DNA of 64,000 nt from contig DYMB01000001.1 of NCBI GenBank assembly GCA_020721805.1, forward strand, positions 169,261-233,260, given 5' to 3'. This DNA is from Acetofilamentum sp. GTDB lineage: Bacteria; Hydrothermota; 32-111. The translations under genes were made by a program, and so were the position numbers. Positions 41,375 through 50,166 of this stretch are shown piece after piece; position 1 is the stretch's first letter; every line of letters starts with the position of its first letter. The notes beneath the pieces are model-generated. The model had not been told where the DNA came from and did no database searches. It saw only the letters and a list, made by a program, of their open reading frames with translations.

Positions 41375-44300
41375 TTATTTAACGACTGTTATCTTTATTT
41401 TATCTTTTTTGCTTCCCTGCGTTAAAAGAATATAGTAAATACCTGATGATAGTCTTTCTTTATCAACTCTAACCGAATATCTTCCTGGAGACATAACTCT
41501 GTTTTGCAGTGTCGCAACAACCTGACCTGTGATAGAATATATTTTAAGAGTCACAAAATCTTCTTTGTCTATTGCAAAGTTGATATTTAAACTTCCTTTT
41601 ACTGGATTGGTCTCTGGTTTGTAAAGTTTGAATACAAATGGGTTAAAGTATTTTATAGATGTTTGTCCATATGTGACCTTTTCTCCTCCAAGTTTTACGA
41701 GATCAAGTTTGTATGTATATGCTCCATTTTGAGATAAAGTTTTATCAACAAATTTTGATGATTTGAAATCAACTGAGCCTATAACTTTAAAGTATCCATT
41801 ATCTCTGGATCTTGAGATTTCCCACTCGCTTCCATTGTTTATTCCTTCCTTCTGCCATTGCAGGTATATTTCAGAACCATTCTGTGTGGCAACAAGTGAA
41901 ACCGTGTTGAGTGCTATTATATTATTGATGACATAAACTTCATCGGATGTGTTGTAAGAATAACCCTGATAATTAACTGCTCTTACTTTGAAGTAATGAA
42001 GACCTTTTACATCAGGTATAACAAATTTTGCTGAATCATCTGTTGTTGTAAGAACAGAATCTTTTGATGTTGCGAAGAAGTTAGCATCAGTTGATCTGTA
42101 AACAATATACTTTGTAACAAAATCTTTTAATGGGTTGGGTTTCCATTTCAATGTTACTTCATTCGTAGCATCATTAAAGTTACATGAATCTATAACAAGA
42201 TCGACCTGTTCTGGTAACACGAGTGAGGTTATATCTATTTTTGTTACTTCAGAATTATCAAGATTCATCGTCCACATATAATATTTGTTTCCGTATGCAT
42301 ATGGAATCGCTGGTGTAGTGCCATCTGCTGAAACAGCCTGAATCGCAAGATCATATGCAGGATAGGAACCCTGAACCGAAGGACAGGAAATTGTATTTAT
42401 GGTTCTAAATTTCAAACTATCTGGAATAGAATCACCGCTTACACCAAGATCGGTTATAGGATATTTTCTGTAGATAAGGTTTTCATAAATATTAACTGAC
42501 CATAAAGCTGAGCCATCCCATTCTATACCTCTACCATTGTTCCACCTTCCACCATAACCTGCACCATCTAAAAGTGGAGCTCTTTTCCATATAGTCCCGG
42601 CACCATTTATAACTTTTCTAACAGCATATAATGATTCTTCCAGTGTTCCATATGTTTGCCAGTAAGCGTATAGTGAATCGTTGTTGTCAAAAGTTAATCC
42701 TCTTATTCTTTTCATTACTGTTCCAGCATAATCTGAATTGGGCCATCTCACTCTTCCAACATAAGATGGAGATCCAGATGAAAAATCATAGATATGCGCG
42801 GAATCACCTGAAGAATACCATATTCTACCAAGAGCATCATGATCCATATCCATAAGATAATTCGCACCAGCATAAGTGAAAGAATCTTTAACAACACTGC
42901 CCCATGTTGAAAGATCAAAATAGATCATTTTCTTAGAACCTGTTCCATAAGCATTTCCAAGGCCTGTTCCAGCGGAAATAACCATCCAATCCCCCACAGC
43001 ATCAGAGTAAACAAGATCTAATCCAGCAGCATCAGTGAGTGAACCTGATACATTTCTCAGCAATGTTGTATATAGCAAAGAAGTTGAATTTATCTTTATA
43101 CCAAATTCGACTTCATTTGAACCGTTGGAAGAAGTGAAATCAAGGGTAAAGAAAATGGTCGTATCGGTAGGACAACTTGGTTTTACTTTTATCCTGAAAA
43201 TATCTGAAGTGTTTGAAACAGTTGTGAGTGAATTTATTGTCCCATAGTCTGCTGTAGAATCAAGGACGGTGACAAAACCCTGTTTATTTCTTAATTTTGC
43301 TGCAACGCTTGTAGCATTACCACCAACATTCTTAACGGCAATCACAAGGTCAACTATTTCATCAGGATCCACAACACCATTGTTGTTTGAATAATTTGTC
43401 AGAGTATCGTATACGGTATGTGATTTATAAGCAAAGGATGCATTTGATGGAACTGTGCAGTTATCAACTGTAAACCACATCGTATCACCTGGCGCTGAAA
43501 TTGATATTATGTATGGTCCAAAAGCGGTTGTTGAACCATTTTGATTTGCAGCAGCATATGTTGTGTTTGTAAACTCATAATCATCACCCGCAAAATATGG
43601 AGCCTGCCCCTCATCTCTAAAAATGGTATCGGACGAATAGGTTGAATGTGTAACTGGATCAAACCCCCTCTGTTCTACCCAATATGTATAATAAGTAGGT
43701 CCCTCATTATAATAACTTCCCTTTTCAGATGGATCATAATGAACTATTATCAAACCATGTTCTGGTAAGCAGGACTCAAAGAAACCTTTATTAGTCCTAT
43801 TTTCAACAAAGAAATATTCGTCTGCACTCTGGAAAGTCGAATTCTGTATCTGAATAAATCTTGGTCCCAATTTTGTTGATTCAGCGGCAAGACCGACGAC
43901 AAAATATCTTCCATTTGTAGTTATCAACTGATCCCAATCATCTGGCATAAAACCAGCCGTTGAATCACCCTCTTCCGGGTATCCTCTAAATGAGTATTGA
44001 AGCATAGCACCTGGATGTGGAGGCCTTGAACCAGCTTGAATCCCATCACCTATCCATGCACCAGCATCCATTAATGACCAGGTTCCGCAGGGTTCACCTT
44101 CAGAACCATAATCATAAAGATCAGGAGCACCAAAAGCATGGAAAGATTCATGTGAATGAACTCCTATACCCATCGTATAACTTCTAATAAACTGTGTATC
44201 CTGAAGTTGGGTGGCAGTCCAGTTTTTTGAAAGAGAATCAAGCAATTCACCTGCATTGGTTGGGTTTCTGACTGTAGCACCTGTTGTTGTTGAAACGGTA

Positions 44301-45202
44301 GTTGTATATTTTGTAGCCCACATATCTTTTGTTGACCCTGTTGCTGATTGTTCTCCACCAGCACGAACAACTATCCAGTGATCAACATAACCATCACCAT
44401 CACCATCATAATCACTGTATGCATTTTGATCGGCTCTATGTGTTGTGTGATATGCCATTCTTCCGGAACTTTTTGCAATTATATCCTTCATATAATCAAG
44501 TTCCTTCCCATCTCCATATTGACCATATGTCTTTCCAGAAGATACGGGTCCCTGAACATGACAAGCCGAATCTATAAGCCATCTACCAAAAGAAATCTCT
44601 TTAAAAAATGTTCTGAATGAACCGGGGGAATATGAAAAGAAGACTGAATCCCAGTAAAGAGAATCATGGGCTGTTCCACCAGTGCTTCCAGAAGTAAATC
44701 CACTTCTTAAAGTCCATGCAGCGGTATCCCATCTTGTTGTAGGTCTTACTGTCCCTAAAAATGATGAATCATCAAAACAGCCAATAACAACAAGAAACTT
44801 TTTGTCATTATTAACCTCTTTTGTTGTCGCTTCATCGTTGATATTATAAAGCTTTGACCAGTTAATCTGCCTGAACTGGTTTACAGGTAAAGCGGCAATT
44901 TTATCAACATCTGGCCTTAAATTTTTTGGAAATGGTGGATTATCTTTACCAACTATAAACAAAGAAGGCACCAAAAGTCCATCAACTTTGTTAGCATATG
45001 TCCACCACCCCTCACTATTCCTTATGATAGCATACCTATCCTCAGTCTCTGCAAAATGGAAATGCTCATCACCCTTTAATTGAGCGATAAACTTTGTCCC
45101 ATCAGGTTGGTCAAAAACTCTAAATCCAGGCCTTGCGGGAACAGCAAGAAGAACCGAACCCACAAAAAGCAGGATTTCAATTAAAATGAGTAATTTTTTC
45201 AT
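41375..45202 (-). CDS. Secreted M6-family metalloprotease with C-terminal T9SS type A-like sorting domain
   Basis: MKKLLILIEILLFVGSVLLA signal; HESFHAFGAPDLYDY zinc motif; Fn3-like repeats; C-terminal LKIYSITGQVVATL...LSSGIYYILLTQGSKKDKIKITVVK; start refined to 45202 (GGAGG SD). Confidence 0.88.
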   Translation of the reverse strand: MKKLLILIEILLFVGSVLLAVPARPGFRVFDQPDGTKFIAQLKGDEHFHFAETEDRYAIIRNSEGWWTYANKVDGLLVPSLFIVGKDNPPFPKNLRPDVDKIAALPVNQFRQINWSKLYNINDEATTKEVNNDKKFLVVIGCFDDSSFLGTVRPTTRWDTAAWTLRSGFTSGSTGGTAHDSLYWDSVFFSYSPGSFRTFFKEISFGRWLIDSACHVQGPVSSGKTYGQYGDGKELDYMKDIIAKSSGRMAYHTTHRADQNAYSDYDGDGDGYVDHWIVVRAGGEQSATGSTKDMWATKYTTTVSTTTGATVRNPTNAGELLDSLSKNWTATQLQDTQFIRSYTMGIGVHSHESFHAFGAPDLYDYGSEGEPCGTWSLMDAGAWIGDGIQAGSRPPHPGAMLQYSFRGYPEEGDSTAGFMPDDWDQLITTNGRYFVVGLAAESTKLGPRFIQIQNSTFQSADEYFFVENRTNKGFFESCLPEHGLIIVHYDPSEKGSYYNEGPTYYTYWVEQRGFDPVTHSTYSSDTIFRDEGQAPYFAGDDYEFTNTTYAAANQNGSTTAFGPYIISISAPGDTMWFTVDNCTVPSNASFAYKSHTVYDTLTNYSNNNGVVDPDEIVDLVIAVKNVGGNATSVAAKLRNKQGFVTVLDSTADYGTINSLTTVSNTSDIFRIKVKPSCPTDTTIFFTLDFTSSNGSNEVEFGIKINSTSLLYTTLLRNVSGSLTDAAGLDLVYSDAVGDWMVISAGTGLGNAYGTGSKKMIYFDLSTWGSVVKDSFTYAGANYLMDMDHDALGRIWYSSGDSAHIYDFSSGSPSYVGRVRWPNSDYAGTVMKRIRGLTFDNNDSLYAYWQTYGTLEESLYAVRKVINGAGTIWKRAPLLDGAGYGGRWNNGRGIEWDGSALWSVNIYENLIYRKYPITDLGVSGDSIPDSLKFRTINTISCPSVQGSYPAYDLAIQAVSADGTTPAIPYAYGNKYYMWTMNLDNSEVTKIDITSLVLPEQVDLVIDSCNFNDATNEVTLKWKPNPLKDFVTKYIVYRSTDANFFATSKDSVLTTTDDSAKFVIPDVKGLHYFKVRAVNYQGYSYNTSDEVYVINNIIALNTVSLVATQNGSEIYLQWQKEGINNGSEWEISRSRDNGYFKVIGSVDFKSSKFVDKTLSQNGAYTYKLDLVKLGGEKVTYGQTSIKYFNPFVFKLYKPETNPVKGSLNINFAIDKEDFVTLKIYSITGQVVATLQNRVMSPGRYSVRVDKERLSSGIYYILLTQGSKKDKIKITVVK

Positions 45203-45474
45203 ATAACCTCCTTTTATCATCATAATTTTTAAAATTTAAAGCAAATTTTATGCCATTTCTAATTCATATTTATATATATATTTAGAAAATTACCAAAATA
45301 TTTCTTATACAAAATTTTCACCTAAAAATTTAAAATTTTTGATAAATATATAGTTTTTTTAGACTTAAAAATATATCTTATAAATACAATAAAAATCAAT
45401 AAGTGCAAAATTTTCATATTTTTGTTGATTTATTAGTAATTTTATATATAATTTTTTAAAAAAAAGGAGTTAAT

Positions 45475-46818
45475 TTGAAAAAATATGATGTTATTATAAT
45501 AGGTGGAGGTGGAGGAGGTTATTATACTGCGGAAAAGATTAAAGAGTTTGAGAATTCTAAAAGTGTATTGTTGATTGAAAAGGAGAGTATAGGGGGAGTA
45601 TGTCTTAACATTGGATGTATTCCAACAAAAAGTTTTATCTCGACGGCTGAGTTGATTGAAAATTTTAAAAATTCTGAAAGATTTGGTATCAAATCAAGTT
45701 TTACCCCAGACTATTTGAAAATTTTTGAAAGAAAGGAGAGGATAGTAAAAATTTTACAAAGAGGGCTTTATAAAAGACTTTTAAGTAAAAATATAGATAT
45801 AATCTTTTCTAAAGCGCATATATCCAGTGAAAGTGTTGTTGAAACTGAAAATGGTGAAAAGTTTGAATTTAAAAATCTTGTTATCGCTACTGGGAGTAAA
45901 GATTCTCAGATTCCATCTCTTTTGTTTGATGGGGAAACTATTTTAAATTCAAGAGATGTTCTATCTTTAAAAGAGTTGCCTTCAAGTGTTGTGATAGTTG
46001 GAGGTGGAGTTATAGGCTGTGAGTTTGCTACTTATCTTTCAATTTTTGGATGTAAAGTTACTATGGTTGAGATCTTTGATTCACCTCTTTCAACGCTTAA
46101 AAATAGTTTTATTAAAGATAATGCTAAAAAAATTTTACAGAAGAATGGAGTAAAATTTATTGGAGGAAAGAGTGTTCTCTCTTTTGATAGCACAAATAAG
46201 AGAGTTATTCTTTCCGATAAAGAGGAAATTTTTTGTGATAAGGTGATAGTCTCTGTTGGTAGAAAACCTTTTTGTGATCTTGAACTTGAAAAACTTGGAG
46301 TTTTAAAAGATAAAAATGGATTCATAATAACAGATAAAACAAAAAGAACCAACAATGAAAGAGTTTATGCAACAGGCGATGTAACCGAAGGACCGATGCT
46401 TGCACATAAAAGTTATTATGATGGTTTGATATGTGCAAAAAATATATGTGGAATTAAAACTGAAAGAATAGATTATACCTTTATACCATACTCTATCTTC
46501 ACTCTTCCACCGATATCACATTCCGGTAAAAGTGAGGATGAGTTGAAAAGTGAAGATATAGAATATAAAGTTTTAAAAGCCAGTTATGCAGAGAATGGAA
46601 GGGCTGCATCGTATGAGGCAAGAGCAGGTGAAGTAAGGGTTTTTCTTTCAAATGATGATAAAATACTCGGAGCAGATATAATTGGAAAGGATAGTGACAT
46701 TTTGATTCATCAACTTTTACCTTTCATTCAAAATGGAATAGATTTTAAATTGTTGAAAGAGAGTATTTTCATACATCCAACAATGTCTGAAATTATTTCT
46801 GAACTCAAATTATATTGA
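45475..46818 (+). CDS. Dihydrolipoamide dehydrogenase-like flavoprotein
   Basis: IIIGGGGGGYYTA, GGVCLNIGCIPTKSFI, VYATGDVTEGPMLAHKS, HPTMSEII; TTG start with SD AAGGAG. Confidence 0.88.
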   Translation: MKKYDVIIIGGGGGGYYTAEKIKEFENSKSVLLIEKESIGGVCLNIGCIPTKSFISTAELIENFKNSERFGIKSSFTPDYLKIFERKERIVKILQRGLYKRLLSKNIDIIFSKAHISSESVVETENGEKFEFKNLVIATGSKDSQIPSLLFDGETILNSRDVLSLKELPSSVVIVGGGVIGCEFATYLSIFGCKVTMVEIFDSPLSTLKNSFIKDNAKKILQKNGVKFIGGKSVLSFDSTNKRVILSDKEEIFCDKVIVSVGRKPFCDLELEKLGVLKDKNGFIITDKTKRTNNERVYATGDVTEGPMLAHKSYYDGLICAKNICGIKTERIDYTFIPYSIFTLPPISHSGKSEDELKSEDIEYKVLKASYAENGRAASYEARAGEVRVFLSNDDKILGADIIGKDSDILIHQLLPFIQNGIDFKLLKESIFIHPTMSEIISELKLY

Positions 46819-46842
46819 CATTTTAAATTAAAACTCTATACT
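46815..46842 (+). promoter_or_regulatory. Promoter overlapping the lpd-like stop codon; ATG 6 nt after -10
   Basis: TTGACA (46815-46820), 16 bp, TATACT (46837-46842), ATG 46849. Confidence 0.65.
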
Positions 46843-46848
46843 ATGACT

Positions 46849-47616
46849 ATGTTTTTTAAAAAGAGAAAAAAAGAAAAAAGAATAAAAACCAGAGAAGAAA
46901 AGATAATAGATTGGATAGATGCTTTACTTTTCGCTATAGTTGCAACTTTCCTTTTAAAATCCTTTTTCATCCAATCTTATATGGTCTTTTCAGGATCGAT
47001 GCTAAATACTTTACAGATAAACGATTTTCTCTTTGTTAACAGATTAAAATATTCAACCAATGTTCCTGTAACATCAGAAGAGATAATAAGGTATTCAAAT
47101 CCAAAGAGAGGTGATATAGTTGTTTTTAAATTCCCATACGATGGTAGACCATTTGTGAAAAGGTGCATTGGATTACCCGGAGATACCATAGAGATCATAA
47201 ACAAAGTTTTATATATAAACGGTAAGCATTACAACGAACCTTTTGTTCAACATATAGATTCCATAACCTATCCACATATAAACGATATGTTTAAAGGTTA
47301 TCTTTCGCCTCAAGATTATCAGAAGTTATGGGAAAAGGGAGAGTTTTACAGAAACAAATATTTTAGTATACTTCCAAGGGATAATTTTGGACCAGTAGTT
47401 GTTCCAGCGGATCATTATTTTATGCTTGGGGATAACAGGGATAATTCTGATGATTCGAGATTTTGGGGACCATTGCATAGAAAGTATATAGTTGGAACAC
47501 CCTTTCTTTACTATTTTTCAATAGATAAATCAAAACCTTTATGGAAAATATGGGAATTTGTTAGATTTAATAGAATTTTCAGACCAGTAAAATTTCAAAA
47601 GTTTAAATACGAATAA
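46849..47616 (+). CDS. lepB: Signal peptidase I
   Basis: FSGSMLNTL, GDIVVFKFPYDGRPFVKRCIGLPGDTIEI, FMLGDNRDNSDDSRFWG; start refined from 46843 because that ATG abuts the -10. Confidence 0.92.
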   Translation: MFFKKRKKEKRIKTREEKIIDWIDALLFAIVATFLLKSFFIQSYMVFSGSMLNTLQINDFLFVNRLKYSTNVPVTSEEIIRYSNPKRGDIVVFKFPYDGRPFVKRCIGLPGDTIEIINKVLYINGKHYNEPFVQHIDSITYPHINDMFKGYLSPQDYQKLWEKGEFYRNKYFSILPRDNFGPVVVPADHYFMLGDNRDNSDDSRFWGPLHRKYIVGTPFLYYFSIDKSKPLWKIWEFVRFNRIFRPVKFQKFKYE

Positions 47617-47848
47617 TTGTGCATCGATTTTTTTCTATCTTATCTTTGACAATCTATTTCTCTTATTTTTTTATATCTGTCAGTTAATTTATAAAGATTA
47701 AGTGAAATATTGTATATCTTTTTATAGTTAATTCTTTTTTGATTTTCTTTATATGTGTTTAGTATAAAAATCTTTTATGTAAACTCTCTTTCTTTTTGGT
47801 AATTGTAAAAATTTTTTATAAATTTGGGAAAAAATAAGAAACTAAAAA

Positions 47849-47920
47849 TAGCGGGGGCAGGATTTGAACCTGCGACCTCTGGGTTATGAGCCCAACGAGC
47901 TACCGCTGCTCTACCCCGCG
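47849..47920 (-). tRNA. Initiator tRNA-fMet (CAT), CCA not encoded
   Basis: RC: CGCGGGGTAGAGCAGCGGTAGCTCGTTGGGCTCATAACCCAGAGGTCGCAGGTTCAAATCCTGCCCCCGCTA; GGG/CCC anticodon stem, unpaired position 1. Confidence 0.93.
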
Positions 47921-47980
47921 ATTTAAAAATAAAGTATAGACTATTTTTTTTATATGTCAAGAACCTTTTAAAATTTAGTA

Positions 47981-48009
47981 TTGACTTAATTTTAGTTTTT
48001 AAGTATATT
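47981..48009 (+). promoter_or_regulatory. Promoter for ferredoxin
   Basis: TTGACT (47981-47986), 17 bp, TATATT (48004-48009). Confidence 0.6.
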
Positions 48010-48034
48010 CAAAAAAAACAAAAAAGGAGTGATG

Positions 48035-48217
48035 ATGAAAGTTAAAGTTGATCAGGAAAAATGTATAGGTTGTGGTGTATGTATAAATACCTGTCCAGAT
48101 GTTTTTGAACTTAACGATGATAACAAAGCACAGGTTAAAGATGATGCAGATTTTGATTCATGTGATCTTGATGAAGCCATAGATAATTGCCCAACGGAAG
48201 CGATAAGTGAAGATTAA
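48035..48217 (+). CDS. Small 4Fe-4S ferredoxin
   Basis: CIGCGVCINTCPDVFEL...CPTEAI; GGAG SD favours ATG 48035. Confidence 0.92.
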   Translation: MKVKVDQEKCIGCGVCINTCPDVFELNDDNKAQVKDDADFDSCDLDEAIDNCPTEAISED

Positions 48218-48220
48218 ATT

Positions 48221-48250
48221 AAAGCCGGTTTTTGCCGGCTTTTTTTTTTA
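48221..48250 (+). terminator. Intrinsic terminator after ferredoxin
   Basis: AAAGCCGGTTTTTGCCGGCTTTTTTTTTTA. Confidence 0.88.
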
Positions 48251-48361
48251 ATTTTTGAAGTTATTTTTGGAACAGAAATTATAGATTCCATAATCAATAA
48301 AAACAATTTTAAGAATTTAGAGTTTTTTTTCACAAAAACTGTTGAACTTTCAACAGGGGAA

Positions 48362-48817
48362 ATGGTTGGGAAAATAAACGGTAAGGTAATTTTTTCAGAG
48401 GATTCAACTAAATATTTTGTCTTGAAGGATGGTAAAGCTCAAATTTTTGGTTTCGATTATAAAGGTATCTTTGAGGAGATTGATGGAAAGAAAAGATATA
48501 ATAAAGATACCCTTCAAAAAGATGAACTTGATGTTGAAACGATTTTAAATCCTGCAAAAAAACTTGTATCTTTTAAAAATTTTATAAGAGACGAATTTAT
48601 TCTATTTGAGGGTAAAAATGAATATTTTGATAGTGTAAAACTTTTCTACACTAAAAATTTTTATTATGATTCACTTATTTTTTTTAAGAATGGAGAGAAT
48701 ATTCTTTCAACCCACTATACATATAATGTGGATTTCCCTTATACCATTACCACTTTTGATAAGGTAAAGAATATTGTTGAAAAAATAAATAATTATAAAA
48801 TAAAATTTATCTATTGA
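48362..48817 (+). CDS. LolA-like protein; coding sequence probably extends upstream of this ATG
   Basis: LEFFFTKTVELSTGEMVGKINGKVIFSEDSTKYFVLKDGKAQIF resembles LolA; the first ~20 residues lie 5' of the listed ATG. Confidence 0.5.
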   Translation: MVGKINGKVIFSEDSTKYFVLKDGKAQIFGFDYKGIFEEIDGKKRYNKDTLQKDELDVETILNPAKKLVSFKNFIRDEFILFEGKNEYFDSVKLFYTKNFYYDSLIFFKNGENILSTHYTYNVDFPYTITTFDKVKNIVEKINNYKIKFIY

Positions 48818-48859
48818 ATTTTTTTTTGTTTTAATTAAAATACTCAAAAAGGAGGTTTG

Positions 48860-49042
48860 ATGAAAATAAACATTCTTATTATCGTTCTTTTACTTGTTGT
48901 TTCAATTTTTGTTTTTGCAACTTTTTCTTTTAATTTCGTTTTAACACAATGCTGCTGTTATTCATATGGTTCAGGAAACAATGTTAAAACTGTTTCGGTC
49001 TTACCATACAACAATGGAATGAGTTTTATTCTAAATGAATAA
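48860..49042 (+). CDS. Small secreted/membrane peptide with Cys triplet, unknown function
   Basis: GGAGG SD, signal-like TM, LTQCCCYSYGSGNN; stop overlaps next start. Confidence 0.55.
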   Translation: MKINILIIVLLLVVSIFVFATFSFNFVLTQCCCYSYGSGNNVKTVSVLPYNNGMSFILNE

Positions 49043-49793
49043 ATATTTTTTTCTGATTTTTTTTTTCTTTTTTGTATTAACACATGCCAGAACACCAGCA
49101 TGTGTTAATATAATCGATTCCTTGTTTTCAAATGTAAAGAGTTTAAAGGGATTCTATGTTAAGGATATTAAGATAAATGAAAACAAAATTTCAACAAAAG
49201 TTTATTTTTATGAAGATCTTTTAAAAGGAAGAAAAAAATACATAGTAAAAAAAGGTGAAGAGAAGACAACGGTTTACATAATGAATGACTCTATTTTTGT
49301 AAACATTGATGATATTGTATACTATGATAGACTGATAAAAGATTCTTTGAATCTTCTGTCAAGCAGTTTTGGTTTTGGACTTTTTGATATATTGAAATCT
49401 TTAAAATTTTTCGCAGATATATCTGATATTTCAACAAAGAGGGTGGATGGGAACGATTATCTAAGGTTTCAGATATTGAAAAATATCCCTACCATATCAA
49501 ACATAATCATAAAATTGGACAAGGAAAACGGTTTACCTGAAATAGTTGAAATCTATGATGCAAACAACAAAGTCATATTACAGGTTTTTTTAAAATCTTA
49601 TTCTGATAATTTTCCTAAAAGTATAAGAAGTTTTGTAGACGTTGGTGGAAATGTTGTTGAGGAAATTGTTACAATAAAGGTGCTTGAAAAGGATAAATCT
49701 CTGGAAGATGATATTTTTAATTTAGGGAGAAATAAGAACAAATTTGAAAAACTTGAAAAAATTATGAATGATGCGGGTATAGCTCAATGGTAG
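49035..49793 (+). CDS. LolA-like periplasmic protein; 3' end lies inside tRNA-Gly
   Basis: Signal peptide, LolA-like alternating strands; C-terminal ...IMNDAGIAQW* encoded partly by tRNA. Confidence 0.6.
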   Translation: MNKYFFLIFFFFFVLTHARTPACVNIIDSLFSNVKSLKGFYVKDIKINENKISTKVYFYEDLLKGRKKYIVKKGEEKTTVYIMNDSIFVNIDDIVYYDRLIKDSLNLLSSSFGFGLFDILKSLKFFADISDISTKRVDGNDYLRFQILKNIPTISNIIIKLDKENGLPEIVEIYDANNKVILQVFLKSYSDNFPKSIRSFVDVGGNVVEEIVTIKVLEKDKSLEDDIFNLGRNKNKFEKLEKIMNDAGIAQW

Positions 49794-49844
49794 AGTGTCA
49801 GCTTCCCAAGCTGAATGTTGCGGGTTCAATTCCCGTTGCCCGCT
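49773..49844 (+). tRNA. tRNA-Gly (CCC), CCA not encoded
   Basis: GCGGGTA/TGCCCGC acceptor, TCAGC-TTCCCAA-GCTGA anticodon arm, GGTTCAATTCC T arm. Confidence 0.95.
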
Positions 49845-49858
49845 TTGATAAAAATATG

Positions 49859-49886
49859 TTGACAAAAAGATTAAAAATGATAAAAT
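49859..49886 (+). promoter_or_regulatory. Promoter for lipoprotein gene
   Basis: TTGACA (49859-49864), 16 bp, TAAAAT (49881-49886). Confidence 0.6.
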
Positions 49887-49908
49887 TTAAAAGAACAAGG
49901 AGGAATAG

Positions 49909-50154
49909 GTGAAAAAAACTTTGATCGTTTTAATTTTAGGTTTGTTGATTTTTTCCTTTATTCTTACAGGTTGTGGACCAAAGAAAGCCACACAGGCGCA
50001 GTTATCACAACTTGAAGAATTAAAAATGGCTGCAGATCAGGCTGAAGCCCAGTATGCTGAATGTCAGAAATCACAGGAAGAACTGAAGAAACAGATAGAG
50101 ACTCTTCAAAAAGAGATAGAAGAGTTAAAACAACAGATAGAAATTTACAAATAG
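49909..50154 (+). CDS. Small coiled-coil lipoprotein
   Basis: Lipobox FILTGC; heptad-rich EELKKQIETLQKEIEELKQQ; GTG start with AGGAGG SD. Confidence 0.75.
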   Translation: MKKTLIVLILGLLIFSFILTGCGPKKATQAQLSQLEELKMAADQAEAQYAECQKSQEELKKQIETLQKEIEELKQQIEIYK

Positions 50155-50166
50155 CAGAGGTGAATT

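Noticed and set aside
44329-44620. His-rich plus-strand ORF (NHHHHHHNHC) antisense to the M6 protease
   Set aside because: Arises from complement of Asp/Gly repeats (DYDGDGDGYVD) in the protease; no independent support as metal-binding peptide.
46843-46848. ORF-caller ATG for lepB
   Set aside because: Directly adjoins the predicted -10 TATACT; ATG 46849 fits the predicted TSS.
47775-47960. Minus-strand 61-aa ORF (RGRAAVARWAHNPEVAGSNPAPA)
   Set aside because: It spans tRNA-fMet; the peptide is a tRNA translation artefact.
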